Assembly (NCBI GenBank): GCA_013339765.2
Contig: JABSTR010001165.1
Location: 31,001 to 95,000, forward strand
Direction: 5' to 3'
Origin: Haemaphysalis longicornis
Lineage: Eukaryota > Arthropoda > Arachnida > Ixodida > Ixodidae
DNA: 64,000 bases
Both the position numbers and the translations under genes were made by a program. Shown in pieces: positions 11,901 through 21,277 of the stretch. Position 1 is the stretch's first letter, and every line of letters begins with the position of its first letter. Below the pieces are notes generated by a model. It made no database searches. It was not told the origin of the DNA and saw only the letters and a program-made list of their open reading frames with translations.

Positions 11901-14900
11901 TCTCGTAATTTATAGGCACTCGTTGCAGTTAACTGGGCACGCTTTCAATTTCTGCCATGCCAACCCATGCACTGCTTCAGTCAGCGTGACCCTTGCAACT
12001 TGACTGTTAGTTAGCACCAATAATAAATGAATCTATTCAGAATCAACTGCACAGTTTTTCATTCGTAGCATCTTTTAGCTACAGCCCAAATTTTCGCTCA
12101 TGGTCACGGTCTGTGAAGCCTCTCGTGCGCGTGCATCACATGGCAGCCTCAGTTCTGACGTGTTCTAGCAAAAAGGCCTAGGCCCTTTATGTTTTCATGC
12201 AAGACTGCTTGTGTTGCCTCTGGGAAGATATCTTCTCAGAAGTGCAGGTGTGTCGAGTAGTAAAGCCGTCTATAAAGACTGTCAGTGCATAGCTGTTGAG
12301 CCCACTAGACTGACTTGATATGAAGATCCAAATCGCTATGCGTATCGGAGTCGAGCACACTTTACAGGCATTTTAGTGAACATCGTAAATCAGTTTTTCT
12401 TGCACTGCATTGGTGTAGTGCAGTAAAGCCTACTTTTCCAGGATACCGGTGTCTAGCAGTGAAGCCGGCATGTACATTTGGACGTCCTCGTACGATTAAT
12501 TAAAAAAAAAAGGGGCACACTCTTAAAAAAAAGGTCGGAGCATTCACTAATGGAATACTAACAAGTTACTTGTCCCAGTATACACTAGGTACTTAGTAAC
12601 TGGAGGTAGTAAATGTAGCACTTGTCAAAATTACTAACCGAAGCAGGCAGTAAGCACCACTACCCCCACTAGTAAAGTCCCAGCGATAGCACTTTTCTGA
12701 GCTACATGCGTTTACTAACTGGCCATGCACAACCTAGTCATAAGCACGACCTTAATCTAGTGCTACCACTTCCTACACTCAGTTAATTTACTAACCATGC
12801 CGTTGTTAGTGTCAGAGCCTACGTACAAAACCGCGGAGTAGTAAGGTTCGTAAGGTGTTAGTAAATACGGCCGTTACTACCTTTTTACGACCTTTTTTTG
12901 TTAAGAGTGCAAGAGTAGCTGTCTAGGTCCAAAACGGCGTCGGAGAGGGGCGAGAATAATACAACAAAAGATTCTTCCTCGAGCAGTCGCCAGCGGCTCC
13001 AAATGCACAAGAAAACTCGACTCCACCGGCGGCACCAACCGCTGTATTTGGCTGTTTGGTCAACTGGGATGCATCTAATTGGTTGCGAGCACTGAGCCTG
13101 CTTAGGATTTGATGTTCATGCAGATGCGCCTTTCAATTCTCGCTGCGTCTATAATAACTAATAAACATCGTGTAAAGAAATCGGCGTGTTCCAAACGAAA
13201 ACGGAATAAGCGGGCGCTGGCGAAGTTTTGCGTGTGAAGTAGGGCGCCATCATGTCGCACTTCCGAAGGGACCAAGCAGAGGACCGGCGCCGTGACAGCC
13301 GTTGCCACGATTCGCCCGTAGTAGCCATCGGTAACAGCAGAGCCGCTAATGCCCTGACGCCCGCCGCGGATCTTCCTGAATGCGAAGCGATGTCGACAGG
13401 GCACGATACGAAAAGAAAGTTGCGTTGCGCAGGTCCCACGATTCCTTGTCGCTGCGCGAAGCCGACCGTGCGAAGTGCGAGTAAATGTGGCCGCGCATCG
13501 GCCGACACTAACGTCCTCGATTCTCTCGTTCCGGAAACAAGCTTTATCATCGTAAACGGCTGAAGAGTCGTTAGCGGGCTGGCTCCAGGTGGAACGGTAA
13601 GGCGCGCACTGCTGGCATTGGCCGCGTCCACCGCGTCTGACTCCGCCCTGATGGCGAACGCTTGCGGCATCCGCCGCGCCGATCGGGCTGCGGAATTGTG
13701 ACGTGTAGGACGAATGCAGCATTTATTCCATGACGAACAGTTTCCACTCGTGGAGGCCATTATTTTCGGCGGTTCATAGTTTCGTTGTTACTCAGGCTTA
13801 ATTTAAACCGTGCCTCGCAACTTTGCAACTCAAGTCGTCGTTACGGGTCAGTGACTGCTGTTAAATTATTTGTTGTTGCTCGGCCTCGCAAGCACATGTT
13901 AGGAGTCCTGGCGGCGAAATGGCGCGTTCTCGTGGTGTAGCCTGCATGACACCGCGCCTGCCGTCAAGGGTTGCGCCATACTCGCTAAAGCTTCTCGTCC
14001 CGGCGTACTGCAAAAAAGTTTCCATTTTAAAGCAACGATTTACTACTTTCGGCCAGCGGTTTCGCCGCGGATTCGCAAATTCGCCTTTTGACATCAAACA
14101 CCCCCCCTGCGACACACCCCTTGAAGCGCATCGCGTGATTCGCCGGGCCCGCTTTCGGCGCTGCGCACAAGGCCTCGTTTTCAGCCGTTAGCTGAGTGGC
14201 TCGCGGGCGCTCAGCTGATCGGCAGCCGACCAAACCCGTCGCCTCCCACGCATGCGCCGCTGGGTCGTCTCGGGCTACGTGACTCATCTTGCGTCCGGCG
14301 AAGAGGAATACCGCGTTCGCCTCCAATGAAAAGCGAGGCTGGCCACCTCCTGTGAGCGTTGCACGGGACCGAACGGCGTTGAGCCGTGGTCGGCAACACA
14401 GCTACATCAAAGGTCAGCCAAGCGAAACCAAGATTCAAACAGACTAAGCCCAGCTTTTGCTTCGCATATCCAAGGTTAGGTGAGCTAAGCCGCGGCCATT
14501 TTTAGATGCGAAGCATCTCATGCTCCGGGCTGTGGCCCTCCCTCCCTTGTCGTTGTCCGCCGTCCGCACTCTACTGCGCATGCGCGTCTCTTCAGCCCCG
14601 TCAGCGTTTGGCCTGACCGGCCCTGACGTCAGCGCAGTACACTATAAAAAGAATTAATTAGGCGGCGCCCGGTTTCGATCCCACGACTTTCTGACCGCAA
14701 CGGGAGATACGTGGCGCTCTTCCCACTGTGCTACGAACGCGCCTTGTGTCCTTCACTCATTCAAACTACGTCAAGAAGCTACTGATACAACGAAGGCACG
14801 CGAAGCTGAACGTCACCGGAGACGACGAACTGAAAACTGTAGAGGAGGATGTTGAATTTCCCGCGGGAAAGCTGTGGCGGGAAGCGCCACGCGCCTTGCA

Positions 14901-17458
14901 GCTTAACCAGAGAAGAGGACGAATAGGGCGGGCAGCGGGGTAGGAGCGTGAGCACGCAATAAAGAAAGACGAGCACCAGGAAGTGTTCGATCAGGTAACG
15001 CGGATGTCGGTCTCTTCGCTGTCTCTACATGGGGGTTCACACTACATTCCCATTCGTGCTCTGATAAATGAAACAACATAGCGGCAACACAATGGAACTT
15101 ACACTTCAACCCCCATGATGCTTCGCATCCTCCTCATGGTTCCCCACGGGAAGATGGTGTAATTTTTTCCCTTTGTCCGAACGGGAGTTTTATTACTCTC
15201 ATTCCGTCTTGATGCATAAAGGAAAGATTCTGGGCCTTTCTCGTGCGCGCGTGCTTGCCAAATTTCGTTACATTGCCGCGAACTGTTGCGCTGGAATTGC
15301 GGTGGGTTCTTTGCGTGCGGAATACGCGCGTTAGCCGGGAGTTTGCTCTAAGCATCTGATCGACGCTGTGGAAAAAGGAGACCACCACCACCAGGAGGAA
15401 GGGCCGATGGTATGTGGCGTACATCGTCATACCTTGTCGAATATCCTGGCCAGGGAGGCCTTCTCGAGCAGGTCGCACTGGTAGAAGGTCATCTTCCTGC
15501 CCGTCAGCTCCTGTGCCCGCACCAGGCTGGCCGCCTGGCCGTCCTCGCCTGCGTATACGGCACCACTATTTGCTGCTAATGCTGTGCACAGTGACAACGC
15601 AGGTCTATAGGGCGCGCGTGATTGAGAACTGCGACCTGCGTTCCGACCTGATAGAGCTGCATGCGGAGTTCGCACGCGAGCCCCGGATGCCGAGAGTGCA
15701 CCATACACGTGTGAAGTTATAAACCACACACACCGGCACAAACCATCACATATGGGTCAGCTCTTTGACACAGAGATGTTTTTGACATCTTGATTTGTCT
15801 TATTCTTTGTCTTCGTCCCTATCACTCTGGTTTCATTAAAGATGTCACTCTAACTCGCCCAACTTGCAATACTTCTCTAGTTTTCGAAAATAACTAAAGA
15901 CATTATTGAGGCCACAGAAATAGAGCGCCGAAAAGCCGTGAATGTACCCTCGTTGTCCCTCTCCCAAAAAGTCGCTATGTTGTCGCGTGAGCGCATATTC
16001 GCTGAAAAACAAAAGAAAGTCAGTTCTCTTTCCTGATACACCGGCATTTCTTTCCTAACGTGTGTATACTTTTTGTCGTCTAATTTAATCACTGCGAGAG
16101 AGACTCCGCCGTTTTTCCGTTCCTCCTTGTTTATAATATCTACGCTGGGCCATATAGCATAGGTTGTTATATATCATCTTCACTGCATAGTATAACGTGG
16201 CCGCTTTGTGTCGCCGTGCGACTCATCCGGTTGCATTTTCCCGGGTTGCCGAATAGCGGTGTGCCGGAAAAATTTCTCCTGTTGACCCCGCCTCTTCTGG
16301 CCATCGGCGCAGCGCTTCCAAAGGCAAAATGTTGAACGGAAGACTATCCAAGCGATTTTGTATGTTATAGGTGACCGGTAAAAAGCGCAAAGGCTCATGG
16401 GCACGTCGTCTGCTCCCGACACTTCCGGTTCGAGATCTCGCCTGGCCTCCCGTACTATAGTGCCTAGAATATACTGCCAGTATATTCCAGGCACTATACC
16501 CGTACGCCGGCGGCTTTCACGTGCGCGTGTGCGCGTTGTTTATCACAGAGTGCTTACCTTGTAGAGGAGCCCCTAGTAGAATTTCTCGCAGCTATTCATT
16601 TAATGTGCGGTGCATGAGTGTTTTTTTTTTTTTTCGGTGGAAACAGATAAACAACAAGGATACGCGCGCGTGAAAGCCGCCGGCCTACGGGAGGCCAGGA
16701 GAGCTCTCGAACCGGAAGTGGCGGGGCTCCGTGGGAGCAGACAATGTACCCATGAGCCTTTGCGCTTTCTACCGGTCACCTATTGATGCCTTTGTATTAC
16801 TATTCAATCCATTTTTTGATCCTCAGAATTCACGCGCGCCAGCAGGAACGCTGCTATGTATATCGGCCACCACGTCTCATTGAAAAGTGGTACTTAATGA
16901 TTCGTAATGGAATATAGCCAGAAACTTGAGTACCCGTGAAAGGGTGGCGAGGTTAACGAGCTGACTTTACGCGATCTGCATCCCCACGAGCTCGGTTCCT
17001 TTTAGAGACTGTTCGTTAAAACAGTGTAGAAAATCCAGTATACATGCTATCCACCTCGCACCCTAGAAGATCTCTCAGAACCCGCCTCTGAGTCAAAATA
17101 GGTCCGAATAGCAGTGCTCACTTGTTTCAGGGAGGGGGGTACTGGGCTTTTTTATTGGAAGGGTGAGAACGTCTGTTCCCACTCAAGGCTGTCCGCGTGA
17201 TTCTTTTGTGTCGGCCGTCACGTTGTACAGCTGCAGCGTAGTAACCACGGTCGTAGACAGCGCGCCGTCGTAGTCTCCATCCCCATTTTGCCGCCCGCAT
17301 GCATGCAGCTGCCGGCGACGGTGCTTACCCGAGACGGCATTGGCGAAGTTGTCGATGCCGATGACCTTGTATCCGGCCCGCAGCAGCTCGATGACCGTGT
17401 GGCTCCCGATGAAGCCCGCTGCGCCCGTCACGAACACCGTCTGCGCGCCGCTGCTCAT
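5778..17458 (-). CDS. GALE: UDP-glucose 4-epimerase, nine coding exons
   Basis: GALE interconverts UDP-galactose and UDP-glucose (and usually the N-acetyl forms) in the Leloir pathway, in the cytosol, with bound NAD. The exons are 17458-17329, 15548-15433, 11871-11758, 10846-10670, 9486-9306, 9240-9156, 8281-8204, 8138-8024 and 5923-5778. Together they encode about 380 residues, longer than the usual near-350 because of an extra C-terminal tail. Landmarks are the Rossmann TGAAGFIG at about residues 11-18, DNF at 36-38, the catalytic serine in SSSC (about 135) and Tyr160-Gly-Arg-Thr-Lys164 (YxxxK). Also visible are RYFNPLGAH, the substrate-loop DYDTEDGT and FIHVMDLATGH. All introns are GT-AG. 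Introns 5 and 7 are 65 bases each, while the others reach several kb and hold mobile elements. Exons 5 and 6 do not join in frame: one base is missing. Confidence 0.93.
5924..6750. other. GALE intron 8, left part
   Basis: No recognised coding or element end. It is AT-rich with only short open frames. The intron (5924-8023) also contains the two TTAA-flanked elements listed separately. Confidence 0.5.
6763..7269. mobile_element. Short TTAA-flanked TIR element (MITE)
   Basis: TTAA at 6759-6762 and 7270-7273 flank a 507-base unit. Its ends are AGGAGAGAGCACTGACACC on the left and, on the opposite strand, CGGAGCACTGACACG on the right. The GGNGCACTGACAC ends match the longer element at 21278 and the partial one at 63901. 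Elements with TTAA targets and ends of this type suggest the Kolobok/T2 or piggyBac groups; no transposase is present to decide. Confidence 0.7.
7340..7825. mobile_element. Degraded TTAA element, AGGAGCCATGAAG type
   Basis: The left end AGGAGCCATGAAGACAAAAT follows TTAA at 7336. It matches the left end of the element at 38912. The right end is decayed: only the inner part, around TTGTATTTTCTCT at about 7808-7822, can be aligned with the partner's right TIR. The extent is therefore approximate. Confidence 0.5.
8024..8138 (-). CDS. GALE: GALE exon 8
   Basis: Follows cctgcgcag and gives IPYKIHDRRLGDIPAIWGD and then ELRWKAQFGIERM plus one base of the split Cys codon. The donor is GT at 8023-8022. 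This is the C-terminal substrate-binding part of the enzyme. Confidence 0.93.
8204..8281 (-). CDS. GALE: GALE exon 7
   Basis: A 26-codon exon, VYNLGTGKGYTVLQLIDAFE then KVTGKK, with acceptor cctcccag and donor GTGAGA. YNLGTGxGYSV is the conserved motif of the family. The intron to exon 8 is only 65 bases. Confidence 0.93.
8370..9040 (-). mobile_element. Tigger/pogo-like element in GALE intron 6
   Basis: Inverted ends: GTATTTACTGAAATCTAACG at 8370, and on the opposite strand GTATTTACTTGAATCTAATG ending at about 9039, both followed by a GTGCACC or GCGCACC word. About 670 bases long, it carries the transposase N-terminal fragment at 8492-8896 on the - strand. It is a deletion derivative. Confidence 0.78.
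8492..8896 (-). pseudogene. Tigger-like transposase N-terminal remnant
   Basis: The - frame includes KVILCAESDGNRAASRVF, VRDWRKQKEKIFASK and FSGPKRGRYPQIEDPLSEYV. This is the same DNA-binding-domain layout as at 1060-1370 but a clearly different sequence, so it belongs to another subfamily. After about residue 110 the frame no longer resembles the family, and the CENP-B and DDE parts are absent. The element is non-autonomous. Confidence 0.7.
9156..9240 (-). CDS. GALE: GALE exon 6 (frame anomaly at its start)
   Basis: The acceptor is aaacgcag before 9240. From its eighth base the exon reads NFIHVMDLATGHVAALERLE and ends in phase 0, agreeing with exon 7. Exon 5 ends with one extra base, so the join should need 2 bases plus whole codons here, but the first 7 bases leave the frame one base short. 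A family-like reading (Ser-Val-Arg-x-Phe-Ile-His) is restored in concept by a single base in the GCGAAC stretch. Either the assembly has a base-call error or the allele is frameshifted. Confidence 0.88.
9306..9486 (-). CDS. GALE: GALE exon 5
   Basis: Follows aacggcag. Translation is QWNIIALRYFNPLGAHPSGK, then IGEDPIRAFTNLMPVIGEV, and it ends DYDTEDGT plus one base before an excellent donor (GTGAGTCC at 9305). The RYFNPxGAHPSGxIGEDP block is diagnostic for GALE. The 65-base intron to exon 6 is one of two that small in the gene. Confidence 0.93.
9497..10382. other. GALE intron 4, right part
   Basis: No coding. It contains the tandem duplication at 9909 and is otherwise unremarkable unique-looking sequence. 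Confidence 0.5.
9909..9997. repeat. Two-copy tandem repeat, about 44-base unit
   Basis: The unit containing AGACAAGCACAGTCCTG and GATGTACACAATTGT appears twice in direct succession with only a couple of changes. It lies within a GALE intron. Confidence 0.85.
10383..10612 (-). mobile_element. tRNA-derived SINE, Ruka-like (copy 1)
   Basis: Read on the - strand, a tRNA-like head starts near 10612 with an A-box region TGGCTCAGTGGCTAAGG and a B box GGTTCGATTCC, typical of a Pol III promoter. The body contains CTTTTCTGATGGAGGCG and ACGTTAAAGACCCCCAGG, and it ends with a short CAATCAATCAA tail. This is the layout of the tick Ruka SINE family (tRNA-Ser-like head). It lies inside GALE intron 4. Confidence 0.85.
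10670..10846 (-). CDS. GALE: GALE exon 4 (catalytic residues)
   Basis: Follows ggttgcag. The 59 codons give VMKEHGVYSMVFSSSCVVYG, PQYLPIDEAHPTGNVTNVYG and RTKYAIEQMLEDICKAEK. The exon holds the catalytic serine (third Ser of SSS) and the YGRTK tyrosine and lysine. The donor is GTCAGC at 10669, weaker than the others. Confidence 0.93.
11300..11347. repeat. Two-copy 21-base tandem repeat
   Basis: GGACAGGGTAAAGTTTGTCG occurs twice back to back. Just upstream (11254-11306) is a segment around GAGTATCGGCACTCTTTTCT that recurs at about 29833-29880, so this is probably the edge of a dispersed repeat. Confidence 0.8.
11758..11871 (-). CDS. GALE: GALE exon 3
   Basis: Acceptor ttcccccag. The 38 codons give HKIDFVIHFAAMKAVGESMQ and KPLFYYKNNIVSTINLLE, and the donor is GTATGC. 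IHFAxxKAVGES is the family's NAD-binding helix region. Both ends are in phase 0. Confidence 0.93.
11940..12510. other. GALE intron 2, no recognised feature
   Basis: I see no coding and no element ends in this stretch. Confidence 0.45.
12516..12910. mobile_element. MITE with CACTCTTAAAAAAAAGGTCG ends
   Basis: The left end GCACACTCTTAAAAAAAAGG at 12516 mirrors CCTTTTTTTGTTAAGAGTGC at the right. The roughly 395-base interior is rich in TTAGTAA/TTACTAA words and has no coding. It lies in GALE intron 2. Confidence 0.75.
13158..13760 (-). other. GC-rich open frame, unrecognised
   Basis: A - strand frame of 200 codons and overlapping + frames occur in one GC-rich patch (about 13250-13720). The - frame is Ala/Ser/Arg-rich with no domain that I recognise and no splice context. 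It could be a decayed element gene or simply a stop-poor GC-rich region. It lies in GALE intron 2. Confidence 0.2.
13761..14498. other. GALE intron 2, no recognised feature
   Basis: Moderately GC-rich sequence with open frames on both strands that look like chance. Confidence 0.4.
14502..15168 (+). mobile_element. Hairpin-capped element, AGATGCGAAGCATCT family
   Basis: The left end is a T-run followed by the hairpin AGATGC-GAA-GCATCT (14504-14518). Near the right end the complementary arm GATGCTTCGCATC (15117-15129) is followed by a second hairpin TTCCC-CAC-GGGAA (15140-15152) and then GATGGTGTAA and a T-run to 15168. The interior has a - strand tRNA-like block (14665-14745) and a coding-like block, SNYVKKLLIQRRHAKLNV, shared with the element at 23671. 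Subterminal inverted hairpins and T-run targets resemble Helentron/Helitron2 elements; no transposase is present. Confidence 0.7.
14665..14748 (-). repeat. tRNA-like block inside the hairpin-capped element
   Basis: On - it reads TAGCACAGTGGGAAGAGCG (A-box-like) and, about 35 bases later, GGGATCGAAACC (B-box-like). The same block appears at 24163-24246. I call it tRNA-derived, not a functional tRNA. Confidence 0.55.
15433..15548 (-). CDS. GALE: GALE exon 2
   Basis: After acceptor tatacgcag it supplies two bases of a Gly codon, then EDGQAASLVRAQELTGRKMT and FYQCDLLEKASLARIFDK, with donor GTATGA. It ends in phase 0. Length and content fit the family's second beta-alpha unit. Confidence 0.92.
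15560..16365. other. GALE intron 1, no recognised feature
   Basis: No coding or element ends that I can pair. Confidence 0.45.
16366..16783. repeat. Inverted repeat with arms of about 140 bases
   Basis: The left arm (16366-16455 plus 16506-16545) and right arm (16645-16783) are complementary, for example GCGCAAAGGCTCATGGG against CCCATGAGCCTTTGCGC. The left arm is split by the 43-base palindrome at 16456; the right arm is not. The spacer holds a 14-base T-run. It lies in GALE intron 1. Confidence 0.85.
16456..16498. mobile_element. 43-base palindromic insertion with 7-base target duplication
   Basis: The arms begin TATAGTGCCTAGAATATACT and are 21 bases each around a single central C, with one mismatch. 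It is flanked by CCCGTAC at 16449-16455 and 16499-16505. The opposite arm of the surrounding inverted repeat has a single CCCGTA followed by GCCGG (about 16684-16691 on -), an uninterrupted version of the site. This shows an insertion, not a chance palindrome. Confidence 0.75.
16800..17180. other. GALE intron 1, no recognised feature
   Basis: Nothing supported here apart from a G-run near 17135. Confidence 0.45.
17329..17458 (-). CDS. GALE: GALE exon 1 (initiator exon)
   Basis: ATG at 17458 opens MSSGAQTVFVTGAAGFIGSH, HTVIELLRAGYKVIGIDNF and ANAVS, plus one base before donor GTAAGC at 17328. The NAD-binding TGxxGxxG lies eleven residues in, as in other epimerases, which supports this start. 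A possible acceptor (catgcag, about 9 bases before the ATG) suggests a separate 5' non-coding exon upstream. Confidence 0.93.
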
Positions 17459-17474
17459 CCTACTGCCTGCATGT

Positions 17475-19860
17475 ACACACGCGGCGCCAAGGCAGGACCC
17501 GCTGTAATCTCTTTCGCCGTCTCATGACATGTTCGGGAGATGGCTGCAGGCGACGACAATCACGTTACACGGAAGCTCATACTTGTCGGATGCCGCGTTC
17601 CGGGCGTTAATTGTTTCTGCGTCGTTGGCGCAGAGCGACGCCAGTGTACATTAATATTTGTGTTGCGCACGCGTCTGCGTGATTGGATGATACGGCTACA
17701 AGACGAGGACGGAGACACAGCGTACGTCTTTTCGTTTTCTGCTCTAAAACATATAAGGAACGCGTAACTTGCTTTAGTGCCAGCACTGCCTGGCTGCGAT
17801 GGCAAGTTCGCCGAGCATCGCATGTGTATGCGACGCTGAAATTCGCAGCACCGCCTTGTCTTACCGTTTCTTCAGCGCTAGCAACGGTTATCTCTCCGTC
17901 TGCAAACTTTTTGGGGCCTCTTATTTTCCAACTGCACCGTGGACAAAATTAAACTTCAGGGTTATTGTTTTAGTAGCTTGTAATTGCGACGCTGCTGTCC
18001 AGCGTAGAATATGCATGCCTTCCAAGGAAAAAGTCCGTGCGTAGGTACATCGTGGCTCTGCCCGCTCCGGGAATCATGACGAACAGTCGTGTGTCATCCG
18101 AAACAATGAGGAGGAAACTCCCCGCCTCAAGATTCCCTTCTCACTCGCGTAAAGAGTGGATGGAGCTGCGGTTATTTTTTAAACGAAAAAAAAATATATA
18201 AGGACATGTGATGCCTGCCAAAGAACCGGCAACAGCGTCAATCTGAAATTTTCGAACTATTGGCATCTATCGCCATCGTAATCGTATGGTTGAGAACCCC
18301 TTCGATTTTTAACAAAGTGATAACGAGAGGGTATTTGCAGTCACAGCTGACGTAAAAGTATCCACTAATTTACTCTGAGTCTTGTACTTTTGTTTTGCAG
18401 TTATGTCCAAGCATGCCCAGTGAAACTGCACAGCACAGCACTTTTTTTAAACAATTGCTAATTATTTAACAATGCAACGTTGCAGAGAAGGAAAAAACTC
18501 GTTGTTGCTTCAGTAAAAGTGCTCAGTTTGTACACGGCACTGCATTGAAGATCACGTGCGCTACCACGACGACCTCGGAAGAACTTCGTGCCAGGGGTTT
18601 ATCCAGAATTTCGATTTTGTGGATGTGTCGATTTTTTTTTTAGGGGGAAGGGGGTATGGGAGTGTCTAAATCCCTGCTTAGCGCGCATGCGCTATGCCGG
18701 CGTTTTTGTGGCACCTGCAGAGAATCCTTGCTTACGACGACACTCGGTAAAGTTCTTGTTCTTGGGCACCAAGAACTGTAGGGACTTCTCCCGAAGAACA
18801 TGCGCAGCGGCTCAAAGCGTCGGACTCGGGAACTGCGCAGCAGAGGCCCAGGGTTGTACGGTGCTCGTTCATATCGTTTCACTATCACTGCATGTCCGTT
18901 GCCGTCGAACCATTCTCGAGCGTGAACTGGACGCCATGCTTCTCGTGTTCACGCAAATGACGCTGAAACTCAACGCGCCGCCAAAACTCTACCCGGCATG
19001 TCTCGGATGTATTTAGAGTGCGGATGTCACTATTTCCAATGGCAGCTTCACTGAAATTAACGATGTTTGTCGTGAAACCAAGGCGAGAGTAAATATTTTA
19101 GTTGACCTTTCATTTCTGAAATACTTGGTACACCGAAGGTGTAGCAAGTATTCCGTGTGTTTTTTTAATCGTATGCGCGTCTCTAAAGCATTGCTAACGA
19201 TCCAGTGCGTGATATGCATGGCCAGTAAAAGGCAAATGTGCGCACAAGGCCACAGGTGCACACAATCACCGAGCTGCGAATAGCAGCTCGTTTGGGAAGC
19301 AACTAGCACACGTAGCGGGAGGTGGAAAAATGTTTGTGTTAATGGTACAGTTAATCCGCGCACAGGTACAATTCATGCGCGGTTGTAAAAATTAAACGCG
19401 GAAAGAAAACAAAAAGTCCCAAATGACAGTTGAGTACGCCTTTTTGGGTATTTCAGTGCAATGAGGAATATGTTACCATCCTCTGCTGGGCGACAGATAA
19501 AATGGTGAAGACGAACGTTCTCTCCCATAAAAAACAAACAAACAATTCCTGAATTATCTAGATGTCCTTGTCGATTAATCCCGCTGGCGCCAGATACGAT
19601 GTTTTAACATAGGTTATCTTAAAAATACATGCACTTAGCTGTTGCTGTCTCTATAGCAACCATACTGCGGACGTCTTGTCTGAGACGGAGACATTGTTTT
19701 GAAGGTTTTTAAAATTATCGAGAAAGAAATCTGTTATACCTCCAATTATAGTAAATCTTCTACAAGTGATCCACTTCTCTCGATGTTTCAGTATGACGAT
19801 TTTTCGAAATATTTGTAAGGTGGGTATTTCCGGTGGCCGAAGCTGTACCGTCCGCTACGA
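17475..19860. other. Upstream of GALE coding, no recognised gene
   Basis: Probably 5' intron or promoter-proximal sequence of GALE. Open frames are short and unconvincing. A T-rich patch lies near 18630. I see no element ends. Confidence 0.4.
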
Positions 19861-19877
19861 CGCGCTCCTGGCCTGGT

Positions 19878-19925
19878 GTATATAAGGCCCCTGCATTTTT
19901 TTTTTATACAGGGGCCTTACGTGTA
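19878..19925. repeat. Hairpin, TAAGGCCCCTG arms
   Basis: TAAGGCCCCTG and CAGGGGCCTTA face each other across a 14-base A/T-rich loop. It is a small foldback. It could act as a transcription-neutral repeat; no family is recognised. Confidence 0.7.
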
Positions 19926-20179
19926 CATGTAGCTAAGGTGCGTTCAGCCTGAATTTCAGCTTGACCAACGGGGCTTACGACGCGTCAGTCGGATCATGTT
20001 GATGAACCATACTCACTGGAGGGGGCTCAGACCTCATAAGCCACTCTTCTCATATCACGCACTTATAATTTCGTACGGTTGTGATGACGAGTTCATGCTC
20101 ACTCCGATTAAATCGAAATCTCGACTGACCTGAATGCCACCCGCTGCACCGCCCGTAACTCGCGTAACACGCGCTCCTT

Positions 20180-20830
20180 TCGTCACAGACATGGCAGGGA
20201 AGCTTTCACCAGGAAGGCGAAAGCGACATAACGGCGAAGGCTAATTGCGAGGCACCGCCCCGAGCGTGCACACGGGTGCACACCATCGCCGAGAAGAGAA
20301 AATCCGAGGGGCAGGCGGCAGAAGGGGCCTACCGTCAGAGGCGTTGCTTTGCGGGGTCGGGCTTGACACGCGGGGATCGCCGATTCCGTTAGCTTCAGCT
20401 GCGTTGCTCGCAAGTCCGTTGTTTCCAGGAGTGTTCACCGACGCCGGCAGTCAGGTGCTCGGTCCAGGCAGGTCGTCGGATAATCCTGGACGCTGTGCCA
20501 ATAGAGCGGGCGCACGTTGTTCCGACGCGTGCAGCAGCAGCCGAGCGATCACTTCCTCTTTCTCGGGCGCGCGTCGCTCTGAGTTGGCACGGCGAGGGTC
20601 GGCTCTGCGGCTGCGAGGAGGCACGTCGTCTCTGGTCGGGCCGCTTTTTATCGTTGTTCTTCTCTGCGCGATCATCCTCCCCTTCTCTGCCCTTTCTCCT
20701 TCTTTGATAGCCAGCGGCGCTCTTGCGTGGCGTTGCCTCAATGCTGCGGCGTGGCCGGATGACTGCGCTTGGAGGAGGTCTGATTAACATCGACGCGCCG
20801 TGTACCCTTTCCTCTCCTACCTCCTCCTTG
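20180..20830 (-). promoter_or_regulatory. GC/CpG-rich region, candidate GALE promoter and first non-coding exon
   Basis: CpG density rises sharply here compared with the flanks. On - a GT donor (CTCTGACG/GTAGGC, about 20331) could end a 5' exon that splices to the acceptor just before the GALE ATG. No ATG-opened frame leads into that donor, because a TGA lies in frame upstream, so a non-coding exon is more likely than a coding one. This is inference from composition and one splice site. Confidence 0.25.
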
Positions 20831-20927
20831 CCCGAAAAAGAAAAAAGGAGAGGAAGCAAGAGGAGCGATCCTAAACATCTTCGTAGTTCGGACTATGTGG
20901 AGTACCTTTCTTCAATAAATGTACTCT

Positions 20928-20948
20928 CTCTCTCTCTCTCTCTCTCGC

Positions 20949-21021
<73 letters not shown>
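20928..21021. repeat. (CT)n microsatellite
   Basis: About 90 bases of CT repeat with occasional CG interruptions. Confidence 0.97.
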
Positions 21022-21022
<1 letters not shown>

Positions 21023-21277
21023 CTTGGTATATTTCTTTTACTAGTATTTCGCGTCGCCTGCGTCGTTAACCCCTCCCTCCGTTTGGCTTTGTTAAGGCGG
21101 ACATAGACGGGATCCTCCAGCTGGGTTGTCAATTTTTGCGACCGTGAAGAGAAGAAACTTGTTTCTGGGCTGTTCGGCGTGTTTTTTTTTTTTTTATCTG
21201 CAATACCGCGAGACTGAGAATGAACACGTAGAGGAGTGCGGTCACTGCGCTATCGGGGAGTGGGGTTCCGGCTTTAA

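Noticed and set aside
20180..20830. Long open frames on both strands (about 180 and 154 codons)
   Set aside because: They overlap in a CpG-rich region with biased composition. The - frame leading to the good donor has an upstream TGA and no ATG. I kept only a weak promoter/5' exon call.
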